NCBI GenBank assembly: GCA_016235445.1
Contig: JACRLB010000015.1
Coordinates: 186,001-250,000, forward strand
Direction: 5' to 3'
Length of the DNA: 64,000 nucleotides
Source of the DNA: Chloroflexota bacterium
Lineage (GTDB): Bacteria > Chloroflexota > Anaerolineae > Anaerolineales > Villigracilaceae
Positions within the stretch are counted from its first letter, which is position 1; every line of letters begins with the position of its first letter. Under the pieces are notes generated by a model that saw only the letters and a program-made list of their open reading frames with translations, was not told where the DNA came from and searched no databases. Shown here in pieces: positions 1-7,828 of the stretch. The translations under genes were made by a program, and so were the position numbers.

Positions 1-350
1 CTCTTGGGGAATTTGGGATATGAAAGCAAACTAACCAGCTCCCCCTGTGGTGGTGGGCTGGCGATTTTCCTTAGGATGTTTGTGAAAGTGGGAGTTCAGT
101 CAAGGTTCTCGTTACAATTTCCAGGCACAATTGATCTGCGCATGGCGTTCTACAAAGTTTTGTTGGCAATCATCAGGGGAGATGTTTCGGATTATAGCAC
201 TGACACCAGAGCGATGCAAGGCATCTCATATTAAATTTTCCCCGTCGTGTATACGGTTTTGCAAATCCAAAGACAGTAAGGCAGATTAAAAACACATCGA
301 GTACGCAGTACTCGATGTGTTTTGAGAACGCGGGGATATGCGCCGCTTCG
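1..350. other. Left-edge region, no recognised gene
   Basis: A reading frame is open on the plus strand from base 1 to a stop at 234, so it could be the tail of a gene that begins outside the window. The translated 76 residues show no motif I recognise, and the composition does not look clearly coding. The rest of the stretch holds only the hairpin at 289-323. Confidence 0.3.
289..323 (-). terminator. Perfect 16-bp hairpin downstream of the SQR operon
   Basis: Bases 289-304 and 308-323 are perfectly complementary with a 3-nt loop. The outer pairs are A/T, so both strands end in a short U run. It sits about 30 bases after the stop of the 42-residue gene on the minus strand, which is where an intrinsic terminator is expected. 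Confidence 0.65.
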
Positions 351-479
351 TTACGAACGCTTGCTCTGATACACCGCCATCAATATCTTGATGTTCAGGA
401 CGATAAAACGCCATGCCTGGTACAGTTTGAAGTTCATCCAAAATTTTTCAGCGCGTGAGAATTCCTGTTGGGTATTCAT
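351..479 (-). CDS. 42-residue small protein next to SQR
   Basis: This is a short open frame of 42 residues that starts MNTQQEFSRAEKF and ends in a basic tail (QSKRS). GGAGCAACTC lies just before the ATG and overlaps the stop codon of the upstream sulfide:quinone oxidoreductase gene, so the two are probably translationally coupled. A strong hairpin follows the stop. The middle (about residues 14-35) is aromatic and hydrophobic (MNFKLYQAWRFIVLNIKILM), so it could lie on the membrane surface or form a single short helix. I do not recognise a family. From the context alone I infer a small partner of the membrane-bound flavoprotein. The alternative is a conserved small protein of unrelated function. 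Confidence 0.6.
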   Translation of the reverse strand: MNTQQEFSRAEKFWMNFKLYQAWRFIVLNIKILMAVYQSKRS

Positions 480-489
480 TGAGTTGCTC

Positions 490-1929
490 CTATTCAGGGA
501 TGAGTGTCCAGCCGGGGCGGGCTTTGAACTTCCACATAAAGGTGTGATGGAGCATGAATTTCATCCACGCGCCGCTGACGCCCATCTCGAGGTGGGATGT
601 GAAAAGGTCGCGCCCGAATTCGTTTTGGTATTTTTTACGGTCAGGCACCACGGGGCGCATCACGATGGTGACGGCGTTGCCATCCCAAAGTGAGTCGCCC
701 ATGCTGGCGATGCAGGCGGCTACCATTTCGGTCATGGGTTCGCTGTGGGTGGTCTTGCCGGTTTCGATCAGGTCGGCGATGTTCAGGGCCACCAATCGTC
801 CGATTACGCCGCTGACCATGCCGGTGCGCGGCGGAGCTGGGGCAATGAGCAGGTTGTTCTTGTTGGTGAACGGCTTGGAGATGGGCCCGGGCGGCGCAAA
901 TGCAATGCCCGCCGCGAAGACGTTTGGGTAGGCGGGAGTCTGATAGGTGGAGGGCCATGCCTCAGGCGTTTGAGCAAGCTCGGGGTAGGGAAGACCGTAT
1001 TTACCGTCCACCAGAACGAAGCCTGCGGGGTTGGTCATTTTGGAGGTGATATCCTCGCCGTTTTTGTTGACGTACTTGAAGGGCTGTCCCTTGAACGCGG
1101 GGATGAGCATGGCAAAATCGAAATCGGTTGTGCCTTCGTCTCCCTCGTAGTTCTGCCAGTGGATTTTGCCTTCCTCCACTTTTGTAACCCCGGTTTGAAC
1201 TTGATAGCGAATGCCGTGATCGTTGAACACGGATTGGATAAATTCTTCGCTTCGCATCACGTGGCCGTTGCGTTTGATCTGCACGCCGTTGACGCCGAAA
1301 TCTCCGAGCAACGGTTCGTTGGAAAGCCAGAGGATATCCGCTTTGTCGCGCAGTCCCTTTTTGACCAGGTCCTTGTGTACGTTGACGATGTACTCGAATG
1401 CCGCGCCCTGACAGGTGGCGCCGGGGTGACCGGTGCCAATAACCATCTTCACGGTCTCGCCTTTTTTCATGCGCTCACACATTGCGAGGTAGGAATCCCG
1501 CGTTTTGACGGCGTGCGGCAGGGAGCAGATCGAGTGGGTGAATCCGTTTTCGGGGCCGAGGCCGGGCGTGCCGGCAAAGTTTAGGAGTGGCCCGGGCGCG
1601 ATCACAAGGTAGTCATAGTCCAGGCGGATTTCATTGCCCGTGCCGACTTCCTCGCCCAGCACGTATTGGTCGCCGGCATCGGGGTGAATTTCCTTTGCGG
1701 CGGCGTGGACGAACCGCACATTTTTGCGGTCGTATACTGGTTTGAGTTTGAAGATGGTCTGCTCTGGCTTCATGTGCCCCACGCCCAGCCATACCCAGGA
1801 GGGAAGATAACTAAACACGTCGCGATTGCTGATGACCGTGATCTCATGTTTTTTGCCGAGTTTGCTTCCGAGATACAATGCCGCAGTATGCCCGGCAAAC
1901 CCCGCGCCAATTACAACAACTTTTGCCAT
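490..1929 (-). CDS. sqr: Sulfide:quinone oxidoreductase-like FAD protein
   Basis: This 479-residue flavoprotein of the two-dinucleotide-binding-domain family probably oxidises sulfide and passes electrons to membrane quinone. Residues 5-13 (VIGAGFAGH) form the FAD Rossmann motif. Three cysteines match those used by SQR enzymes: Cys135 (SICSLPHA), Cys173 (GATCQGAAFE) and Cys406 (AACIASMGD). All three are kept, which favours true SQR over NADH dehydrogenase type II or flavocytochrome c. The C-terminal region (about 410-479) is the amphipathic membrane-anchoring part of such enzymes. The gene is followed by a coupled 42-residue gene and a terminator. Its start is ATG at 1929 with AAGGAGAAAATG upstream. 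The substrate is inferred. The SQR subtype is not resolved here, and a polysulfide or other thiol-linked reaction is possible. Confidence 0.82.
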   Translation of the reverse strand: MAKVVVIGAGFAGHTAALYLGSKLGKKHEITVISNRDVFSYLPSWVWLGVGHMKPEQTIFKLKPVYDRKNVRFVHAAAKEIHPDAGDQYVLGEEVGTGNEIRLDYDYLVIAPGPLLNFAGTPGLGPENGFTHSICSLPHAVKTRDSYLAMCERMKKGETVKMVIGTGHPGATCQGAAFEYIVNVHKDLVKKGLRDKADILWLSNEPLLGDFGVNGVQIKRNGHVMRSEEFIQSVFNDHGIRYQVQTGVTKVEEGKIHWQNYEGDEGTTDFDFAMLIPAFKGQPFKYVNKNGEDITSKMTNPAGFVLVDGKYGLPYPELAQTPEAWPSTYQTPAYPNVFAAGIAFAPPGPISKPFTNKNNLLIAPAPPRTGMVSGVIGRLVALNIADLIETGKTTHSEPMTEMVAACIASMGDSLWDGNAVTIVMRPVVPDRKKYQNEFGRDLFTSHLEMGVSGAWMKFMLHHTFMWKFKARPGWTLIPE

Positions 1930-2008
1930 AGATCATTTTCTCCTTGGGTTTATAGTATGAGTAGATCACGAAAGCGTAGCAACGACTTTAGTCGTTAGAG
2001 TCAGAAGC

Positions 2009-2100
2009 GACTTTTGCAAATTAACAATTAAACCGAGCAAAAAACTCAACGCGAATTAAGCGAAAGGTACGAAAAGCCGCGAAAATTTTCGCGTAAATTC
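2009..2100 (+). repeat. Direct repeat copy 1 (AACGCGAATTAAGCG family)
   Basis: This is a 92-bp sequence beginning GACTTTTGCAAATTAAC and ending GCGTAAATTC. It is repeated at 2345-2435 with only a few differences. The inner part (AAGCCGCGAAAATTTTCGCG) can fold on itself. Confidence 0.85.
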
Positions 2101-2344
2101 GCCCAGTTAGCGCCATTCGCGTTAAAAAAAGCCGAAAACCGGGATTGCTCGATTAATTTGGAAAGGTGCAAAAGCCGCCACTACGAAGCCCTTTCATGAG
2201 CCACGGACGGATAAATGTAATGAGGAAATCATAGCACTATAGCCGCATCATTTTTATCCCATTGGCGGAGGATTTTTTTCTCCCCCAGGAGGGGGAGAAT
2301 CTGACGTTACTGGATAAACATTATCTAATTCGATCAGGAGCGCG

Positions 2345-2435
2345 GACTTTTGCAAATTAACAATTAAACCGATCAAAAAACTCAACGCGAATTAAGCGAA
2401 AGGTACGAAAGCCGCGAAAATTTTTGCGTAAATTC
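2345..2435 (+). repeat. Direct repeat copy 2 (AACGCGAATTAAGCG family)
   Basis: This is the second copy of the repeat at 2009-2100, in the same orientation. It has one base deleted and a C-to-T change in the inner stem. The 244 bases between the copies are unique. Confidence 0.85.
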
Positions 2436-2460
2436 TCTGCCAGCGCCAACGAAGATTGAT

Positions 2461-2886
2461 TTACTTTGGATTTGGGTATGCAGTCTCTGTGCCGGGGGTG
2501 TCAACCCCGTCAATGGAGCGTGTGCCGTATAACTCTCCGTTGACAGTAACGGTGTAGCTCGCTATTCCAGAGACGTTCTGATCTGTCCCCGAAACGCTAT
2601 GCCAAGACACTGCTAATTGATTTCCTTCGAGCGTGCCTGTGCCCACATGAATGCCGCCCGAGATCAGCCATTGCAGTTCGTATTCATTTGGCTGTCCGCC
2701 TTCCGTGATGGTGAGCGTGCCGCCGTATTGTTCACCCGTTGGGTCAAATGCGTTGAGCGCGTAAGAGCCGATGATGTTCGGCACATTGTCCGCGGGGGCG
2801 TCTGCGCCAAGCGGGCCGGGTTTGTTGCGTCCGCAAGCCGAGAGAGTGAGGGCGAGTAATAAAATTAAGATATTGATTCGTTTCAT
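2461..2886 (-). CDS. Small lipoprotein of unknown function
   Basis: This 141-residue protein has a clear lipoprotein signal: MKRINILILLLALTLSACG, with lipobox LSAC and the lipidated cysteine at 18. The mature part (about residues 40-141) is rich in Gly, Thr and beta-prone stretches (YGGTLTITEGG, YTVTVNGELYGT), consistent with a small beta-barrel or lipocalin-like sheet. It is the last gene after the cytochrome b fusion, separated from it by 54 bases that hold a long perfect hairpin. It may therefore be read through at low level or from its own start. I do not recognise the family. A role near the respiratory chain is only suggested by position. Confidence 0.75.
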   Translation of the reverse strand: MKRINILILLLALTLSACGRNKPGPLGADAPADNVPNIIGSYALNAFDPTGEQYGGTLTITEGGQPNEYELQWLISGGIHVGTGTLEGNQLAVSWHSVSGTDQNVSGIASYTVTVNGELYGTRSIDGVDTPGTETAYPNPK

Positions 2887-2899
2887 GATTCCTCTTTTC

Positions 2900-2932
2900 A
2901 GGTGACAGTCACTTTAAAAGTGACTGTCACCT
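2900..2932. repeat. Long perfect palindrome between fusion gene and lipoprotein
   Basis: Bases 2900-2915 (AGGTGACAGTCACTTT) are the exact reverse complement of 2917-2932. A T-rich run (CTTTATTTTTTTA) follows on the plus strand, but the minus-strand side lacks a U tract. It would therefore stop plus-strand rather than minus-strand transcripts, or act as a processing hairpin. It shares the core GACAGTCAC with the terminator at 5371-5403. Confidence 0.7.
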
Positions 2933-2940
2933 TTATTTTT

Positions 2941-5277
2941 TTATTCTTCTTCCATCGTCATCAGGAACGCGATCAAGTCGTTGATCTGTTCTTCGGTGAG
3001 GATACTGCCAAAGTTTTGGATCATCTGTCCTTCGGGGTAGTCAGGGACAACGAAGGCGTTGGGTTCAACGATGGACTGACGCAGGTATTCTTCTGCCGTC
3101 ATGCCGGGGATGCGCTCTGCCGCGCGGGTGGCAATTCCGTAAAAGGATGGGCCGATGATCTTCTCATTTTTTTCAAGCGAGTGGCAAATACGACAGCCTG
3201 CGTTCACCCCTGAAGCAGTTTCGTAGTAAAGCTGTTCGCCTGCCACAGGGTCGGGGATGTGCATGTCGCGGAAATTGATCGTCAATGATTGGCGCGGTTC
3301 GAGGGTGATGGTTTCGTCGAACAGAATTTGTTCGATGCTTTCATCCGCGCGGTCGTACATTTTGATGGTGATGTGATGCCTGCCAACAGGCAGTTGAATT
3401 TGCTCGAAGATGCGCGCCCCCTGATTGATGTGATTATCCGTGGCGGCGTAGGTTTCATCGAAAACGAGTTCGCCGTTTACCGTCAGCGTGAGGCGGGTGG
3501 GATGGGTAAGATCAGGTTCGGGCGGGGTGAGAGGCGTCACGTCATGGATGGCGTAGCCGCTGTGATGAGTCATCTGAATCGCCAGCGTGGCTGAATCTGC
3601 ATTGAAGAATCGAGTCGGCATATCGCTCAGCCAGATTTGAAATGCGGTGACGATTGCCATGACGCCGAGCAAGGGGACGATAAAACGAAGATGCGATTTG
3701 TTCGGCGTGAACGCAAAAGCATTCGCCTCAGACTTAATCTGTGAGTTGATTGCCTTGCCAAAATCATTCGGCGCCGCCCAGGCTGTGTGAACGCGCGAAA
3801 TGAAATTTTGCTTGAGCTTTGGAAGCCGCTCGCCAGTGACGCGCTCATTTAGCCATGTGTTGCCTTCGCGGTTGGCGCAATCTTCGGGCGGACAGCCGAT
3901 GAATTGAACGCCGCTTGCGCCTGCTTCGAGGGCTTGCGCCGCGAGGTTGGGATTCGCCATCGCAATGCAGGTGAGCGGGACGATGTGGATGTTGGGGTCG
4001 TCGAAGTATTTTGCCGCGCCGTGCAAGGCGTGGCGTTCGCAGGTGAAAACGACTTTTACATTTTTCTTTTCAGCGACTTCGTTGAGAGTAGTTTTCCAAA
4101 GCGGGTCGAGGGGAATGTCGCCAAAGGTGAGGGCGTTGTCGGGACAGCTTCCGATGCAGACGCCGCACGCAACGCATAAATTTGAATCAATCTCCGCCTG
4201 GAATTTGGGACGCGCGCCGTCGGTGCGCGGAATCATTTTGATGGCGAGGTAGGGGCAATCCCTTTCGCAGAGGGTACAGCCGTCGCAGTTGGCTAAATCC
4301 ACTTTGACGGGTGCGAGTTTTTTGGCCTGGGGCATGAGCCAGGGCGCGGCGGTGACGATGCCAACGCTGAAAAGCAGGACGCTCCAAAAAAGGGTTTGCG
4401 GCCCGCGCAGAAAGGTGGGCAGGTAGAATAAATAGAATAAGTCAATGGGGGCCTGGCTGGGCAGTTGCGTGGCGTTGAGCGGCGGCAACATGCCAAGCGG
4501 GAAGAGTGCGGCGGAAAGCAGAAGCACAAAAACGGAGATGAGCATCCAGTATTTGGGGGGCATCCATTTTGCGCGGCTCATGCGTTTGAGGTGCAGCCAG
4601 AGGAAGTAGGCGGTTAGCGCGGAGAGGCCAACGTGAAGGAGGATGACGGTCAGCATGAAGCCCCAGCCATTGCCTGCCGCTTCGCCGACGATAAAGTCTA
4701 CGATGAAGGTTTGTCCGCTTTGGAAACCGTCCAGGATATTGAAGAGGCTTTGGTTCAGGATCTGTGTGCGGTCATCCCAGATCAGCCAGTAGCCTGTGAT
4801 GCCGATGAACCACACAACCACAGCCATGCCAACGCCAGTGACCCAGGCCAGCCAGCGCGGGCCGCGGAAGCGGTCCTGGAAGAAGGTGCGCCATCCATGC
4901 AGGAGTGCGAAGATGACCGCCGCGTCGGATGCGTAGCGGTGCATGGCGCGGATGATGCGCCCAATGAAGTTGGCTTCGATTTCGGATACAGCCTGATAGG
5001 AGATTGCGAATCCGAACGGGTAGAACATGGTCAGGTAGATGCCTGTCAGCAGGATGACGACCAGCAGGAAGATGGTGATCGTGCCCGTGTGATAGAGCGG
5101 GTTGAAGCGCGGGTCTTGGATAAGCCAGTTGACGGGGGCTTCGAGGCGCAGGGAAATGCTCTCGAAGGCATTGAGCAGGCGTCGGCTTGGGGTGTTGAGG
5201 CGGGTTTTCCAATCCACGCTGGGGTTGCGTTCGGAGAGGATATCGGTCAGTTGTTTTTTTTCGGGGGATGATGTCAT
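2941..5277 (-). CDS. Cytochrome b / 2x[4Fe-4S] / FlpD-like / cytochrome c fusion
   Basis: This 778-residue membrane protein has an unusual domain order. Residues 60-235 are a cytochrome b (b6-type) four-helix part. His113/His127 and His215/His229 are each spaced by 14, as in both heme sites of bc complexes. Residues 244-316 resemble the subunit IV part, but the quinone-site PEWY motif is replaced (APIDLFYLFY). Residues 331-378 hold two CxxCxxCxxxC clusters. Residues 408-500 resemble the FlpD/MvhD domain, with Cys413, Cys437, Cys462 and Cys467. A helix at about 531-551 precedes a beta-rich domain (560-675) and a monoheme cytochrome c (C695-x2-C698-H699). No Rieske protein is encoded nearby. 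I infer a quinol-to-cytochrome c route that feeds the neighbouring ba3 oxidase. Exchange with soluble ferredoxin-type donors is the alternative. The start at 5277 has no strong RBS. Confidence 0.85.
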   Translation of the reverse strand: MTSSPEKKQLTDILSERNPSVDWKTRLNTPSRRLLNAFESISLRLEAPVNWLIQDPRFNPLYHTGTITIFLLVVILLTGIYLTMFYPFGFAISYQAVSEIEANFIGRIIRAMHRYASDAAVIFALLHGWRTFFQDRFRGPRWLAWVTGVGMAVVVWFIGITGYWLIWDDRTQILNQSLFNILDGFQSGQTFIVDFIVGEAAGNGWGFMLTVILLHVGLSALTAYFLWLHLKRMSRAKWMPPKYWMLISVFVLLLSAALFPLGMLPPLNATQLPSQAPIDLFYLFYLPTFLRGPQTLFWSVLLFSVGIVTAAPWLMPQAKKLAPVKVDLANCDGCTLCERDCPYLAIKMIPRTDGARPKFQAEIDSNLCVACGVCIGSCPDNALTFGDIPLDPLWKTTLNEVAEKKNVKVVFTCERHALHGAAKYFDDPNIHIVPLTCIAMANPNLAAQALEAGASGVQFIGCPPEDCANREGNTWLNERVTGERLPKLKQNFISRVHTAWAAPNDFGKAINSQIKSEANAFAFTPNKSHLRFIVPLLGVMAIVTAFQIWLSDMPTRFFNADSATLAIQMTHHSGYAIHDVTPLTPPEPDLTHPTRLTLTVNGELVFDETYAATDNHINQGARIFEQIQLPVGRHHITIKMYDRADESIEQILFDETITLEPRQSLTINFRDMHIPDPVAGEQLYYETASGVNAGCRICHSLEKNEKIIGPSFYGIATRAAERIPGMTAEEYLRQSIVEPNAFVVPDYPEGQMIQNFGSILTEEQINDLIAFLMTMEEE

Positions 5278-5356
5278 GTGTTTGGCAGGTAGTTACAAAT
5301 AATTTCGCGTGAATGATAATGTATAAAAATAATAGCCAATACTAAAGACTGCGAAA

Positions 5357-5403
5357 TAAAAAAAAGAAGAAGGAGACAGCCACGCGGGGAGTGACTGTCT
5401 CCT
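5357..5403 (-). terminator. Intrinsic terminator after the oxidase subunit I gene
   Basis: Read on the minus strand, AGGAGACAGTCAC (5391-5403) pairs with GTGGCTGTCTCCT (5371-5383), with one G-U wobble. It is followed at once by TCTTCTTTTTTTT (5358-5370). It stands 11 bases after the stop of the subunit I gene. The cytochrome b fusion downstream may therefore be expressed partly from its own promoter or by read-through. Confidence 0.8.
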
Positions 5404-5413
5404 GTGTTTCAAA

Positions 5414-7063
5414 CTACCAGACTCGGAAGCCGGGGGAGGTGAGGGCGATGTTCTTGATCATGTCGAAGAGGACGGGTCCGTAAACGAGAACGATCAAAGC
5501 AAGCGAGCCGTAGATCCACGGAGCCCAGCGGTCGAGCCAATCTGGGGTGAGGGCGGGGTCTTGCATGGCTTCGGCCATGGGGACTTCCACTTCTTCCGTG
5601 ACCTTTTCCTTGTTCAAGGCGGTCTTGAGCATGACGGTGAGGTAGAGCGCGCCGCTGATGAAGAGGATCGCGCCGCCCACGCCGACCTGGAAGAGGCGGC
5701 TGTTCCATTCAGCAGGAACGTAGGGAGCCAGGCCGAGCGGTACGCGGCGGGGAGCGCCTTGCAGGCCGACAATGTGCATGGCATTGGAGAAGATGATCAT
5801 GCCGATGAACCAGGTCCAGGCTTGCGCAACAGCCCACTTGGGATTCCACAGTTTTCTGCCGGTGAGATAGGGCAACAGCCAGTAGGAAATGCCCATGAAG
5901 CTGAGGGTGACGGCTGTGGCCACGGTGAGGTGGAAGTGACCGGGGATGAAGGCGGTATTGTGCAAAACGAGGTTGACGTTGTAGGAAGCATTTGTCAAAC
6001 CGCCGATGCCGCCGAAGAAGAACAGGATGCCAGCGAGAAGCTGGGCGGCAACGGAGGGGTCACTCCAGTTCAATTTGCCGATCCAGGCGAGGGCGCCTTT
6101 GCCACCTTGTTTGCGTCCCGCGTGTTCGAGGGAAGCGACCACGGTGAAGGCGGTCATCATGGACGGGAAGAAGACGCCAAAGGTGAGCATGGAGTGGATG
6201 AACTTCCACACGGGCGGAACGCCGGGGTCCACATACTGGTGATGGAAACCAAGCGGTGTGGAGAGCACAAGGAAGATCCAGAAGGAAAGGCGGGCGAGTG
6301 AATCGCTGAACATCTTGCCGTTGCCAGCCTGTTTGGGGAGCATGGCATACCAGGAGATGTAGGCAGGCAGAAGCCAGAAATACACGAGCGGATGACCCGT
6401 GAACCAGAAGTAGGTGCGGGCCAGTTGCGGATCCACGCCTTCGATCAGCCCAAGCGACCAGGGCAACAGCATGGTGAGAATTTCAACCGCCACGCCAAGC
6501 GTACAAATTTGCCAAAGCAAAGCGGTTAATACGCTCGCAAAAGCAACGAAGGGGGAGCGTACGTTGGGGTTTTCCTTGCGCCATGCGGCGAAGGTCATGA
6601 ACAGCCCCCAGCCTTCCACCCAACTCCCGACCACGACAAGGGTGAGTCCTACGTAGAAAGCCCAGTTCGCTTTGAGCGGGGGATAGAAGGTGAAAAGCAC
6701 GGTGGCTTCGTTGGCAAGGATCGGGATCGCGGCGGCGACAACGCCAACGACCATGAGCCAGAAGCCGACCTTGTTCAAGGTGGGGTTCTTGAGCGGACGC
6801 TTCAAGGCGAAGGTCACATTGAAGGTCAGGAAGCCCATGATGAAGAAGGTTGTCCAAACCAGGGCATTCAAAACGCCGTGAACGGTAAGACCCTGATAGT
6901 AGGATTTGATGAAAGGCTTGAGGTAGGGATAAAAATCCCAGCCTGCATGTTCAAAGGCTTGCAGGGGGCCAAACAAACTGCCGACGGCAAGCGCCAGGAT
7001 GGCCACCAAAAGGTGTGAGCCGATGAATTTCTTTTCGCCAGTGGATAATTGATATTGTTTCAT
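5414..7063 (-). CDS. cbaA: ba3-type (B family) terminal oxidase subunit I
   Basis: This is the 549-residue catalytic subunit of a heme-copper oxidase that reduces O2 to water with electrons from cytochrome c and pumps protons. It matches the Thermus ba3 pattern rather than A-type oxidases. The low-spin heme ligands are His62 (VHGVLNALVW) and His378. The CuB ligands are His224, His274 and His275 (GFHHQYVDPG). The cross-linked Tyr is Tyr228 within GHPLVYFW. The heme a3 ligand is His376 (PGHFHL). The usual D-channel and E286 of A-type enzymes are absent, as expected for the B family. About 13-14 membrane helices are visible. It follows the subunit II gene by 18 bases and is closed by a terminator. 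A cytochrome c-dependent NO reductase is excluded by the CuB/Tyr pattern. Confidence 0.93.
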   Translation of the reverse strand: MKQYQLSTGEKKFIGSHLLVAILALAVGSLFGPLQAFEHAGWDFYPYLKPFIKSYYQGLTVHGVLNALVWTTFFIMGFLTFNVTFALKRPLKNPTLNKVGFWLMVVGVVAAAIPILANEATVLFTFYPPLKANWAFYVGLTLVVVGSWVEGWGLFMTFAAWRKENPNVRSPFVAFASVLTALLWQICTLGVAVEILTMLLPWSLGLIEGVDPQLARTYFWFTGHPLVYFWLLPAYISWYAMLPKQAGNGKMFSDSLARLSFWIFLVLSTPLGFHHQYVDPGVPPVWKFIHSMLTFGVFFPSMMTAFTVVASLEHAGRKQGGKGALAWIGKLNWSDPSVAAQLLAGILFFFGGIGGLTNASYNVNLVLHNTAFIPGHFHLTVATAVTLSFMGISYWLLPYLTGRKLWNPKWAVAQAWTWFIGMIIFSNAMHIVGLQGAPRRVPLGLAPYVPAEWNSRLFQVGVGGAILFISGALYLTVMLKTALNKEKVTEEVEVPMAEAMQDPALTPDWLDRWAPWIYGSLALIVLVYGPVLFDMIKNIALTSPGFRVW

Positions 7064-7081
7064 GGTGTCTCTCTTTGCGGC

Positions 7082-7582
7082 CTATGGCGTAACAACGACT
7101 GCGCCGTACATAACGCCGTGCCCAACGCCGCAGTATTCCGTGCAAATGTAGTTATAGGTGCCGGGGTTCTTGAATGTGATGGTCAACTTGGAAACCTGCC
7201 CGGGCAGAACCATGAAGTTCGCATTTGTATTCTGGATATTGAACCCATGCTGTACATCAGATGAAGTCACATAGAAGGACACGCGGGAACCGACAGGCAC
7301 TGTGATTTCCTTGGGTAGAAATTCCCAGTTCGGAATCGCATGAGCCAAAATATAGGCATCGTATACGCCGGGCGAAACTTCACGCAAACCAGGGTTCGAC
7401 CAGGGGCTGTTGGGGTCGGTTGCCACGGTATTTGGGTCAACGCGCTGTTCGGGCGCAGGGACTTGAATTCCCATGCCAAACGCCGCCACGCTGACCGCCG
7501 TCGCAAATAACACGAGCATGATGGCGCTGAAGATCATCCAGTTGCGCTCGTATCTGTCGATGTGCATGTTTTTGGCGCTCAT
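7082..7582 (-). CDS. cbaB: ba3-type oxidase subunit II (CuA)
   Basis: This 166-residue subunit takes electrons from cytochrome c through a binuclear CuA centre. A single N-terminal membrane helix (about residues 14-38) is followed by a periplasmic cupredoxin domain. The CuA ligands are His112 (DVQHGFNIQ), Cys147, Cys151, His155 and Met158 (CTEYCGVGHGVMYG). I chose the ATG at 7582 because GGAGG lies seven bases before it and because it overlaps the stop of the upstream subunit IIa gene (ATGA). The frame stays open upstream, but that extension (MDPCRTWRHT) is encoded inside the small gene and is unlikely. Single-helix subunit II is the form expected for ba3 enzymes. Confidence 0.93.
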   Translation of the reverse strand: MSAKNMHIDRYERNWMIFSAIMLVLFATAVSVAAFGMGIQVPAPEQRVDPNTVATDPNSPWSNPGLREVSPGVYDAYILAHAIPNWEFLPKEITVPVGSRVSFYVTSSDVQHGFNIQNTNANFMVLPGQVSKLTITFKNPGTYNYICTEYCGVGHGVMYGAVVVTP

Positions 7583-7719
7583 AGTGTGCCTCCACGTCCG
7601 ACAAGGATCCAATAGATCGTTGCCCAGATTGCGATGAGTGTGATGACAAAGATCGTCAAAACCGCGATCGTGCCAGTCGGGCGAAACTCATCATCGTCGT
7701 CTTTATCTTTTTTCGCCAT
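7579..7719 (-). CDS. cbaD: ba3-type oxidase subunit IIa (single-helix)
   Basis: This 46-residue protein starts MAKKDKDDDDEFRPTGTIAV, followed by one hydrophobic helix (about residues 17-40) and a short tail GRGGTL. It overlaps subunit II by ATGA, and AGGAGAATG precedes its start. Thermus ba3 oxidase has a comparable one-helix subunit IIa that supplies the helix missing from subunit II, and the position directly before subunit II fits. The acidic N-terminus would face the cytoplasm. It is easy to miss by length cut-offs. The name follows context and topology rather than strong sequence identity. Confidence 0.85.
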   Translation of the reverse strand: MAKKDKDDDDEFRPTGTIAVLTIFVITLIAIWATIYWILVGRGGTL

Positions 7720-7828
7720 GTTTCATTCTCCTCTTGAAATGGATTTGGGATATTATGCCGCTTCTTGCGGCGCCGCAAATTGCGGGGCGGAAATGGGCTT
7801 TTTCCTTCGCTGATTCAGTTCCACCTCC

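Larger units (their letters stand above)
1930..2460. other. Non-coding gap with a 91-92 bp direct repeat
   Basis: I see no gene in this gap of about 530 bases. It contains two near-identical copies of an AACGCGAATTAAGCG-type sequence (2009-2100 and 2345-2435), a short CGACTTTAGTCG palindrome near 1984-1996 and a C-rich/G-rich palindrome near 2280-2299. The promoter of the SQR operon should lie in the first 100 bases next to the gene, but no clear -35/-10 pair stands out. Confidence 0.6.

Noticed and set aside
4-234. Open frame of 76 residues at the left edge
   Set aside because: No motif, no recognisable start or RBS and no coding character. It may be a partial gene from outside but cannot be supported.
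745-1584. 279-residue antisense frame over the SQR gene
   Set aside because: It lies wholly inside a well-supported gene on the other strand and shows no domain. It is a shadow of its codon pattern.
4633-5271. 212-residue antisense frame over the cytochrome b fusion
   Set aside because: The real gene on the minus strand has heme and Fe-S motifs in the same bases. No support for the antisense product.
5371-5403. Riboswitch or attenuator between cbaA and the cytochrome b fusion
   Set aside because: A single hairpin followed by a U run is fully explained by an intrinsic terminator.
5561-6301. 246-residue antisense frame over oxidase subunit I
   Set aside because: Antisense to a strongly conserved oxidase gene, with low-complexity acidic sequence and no start signal.
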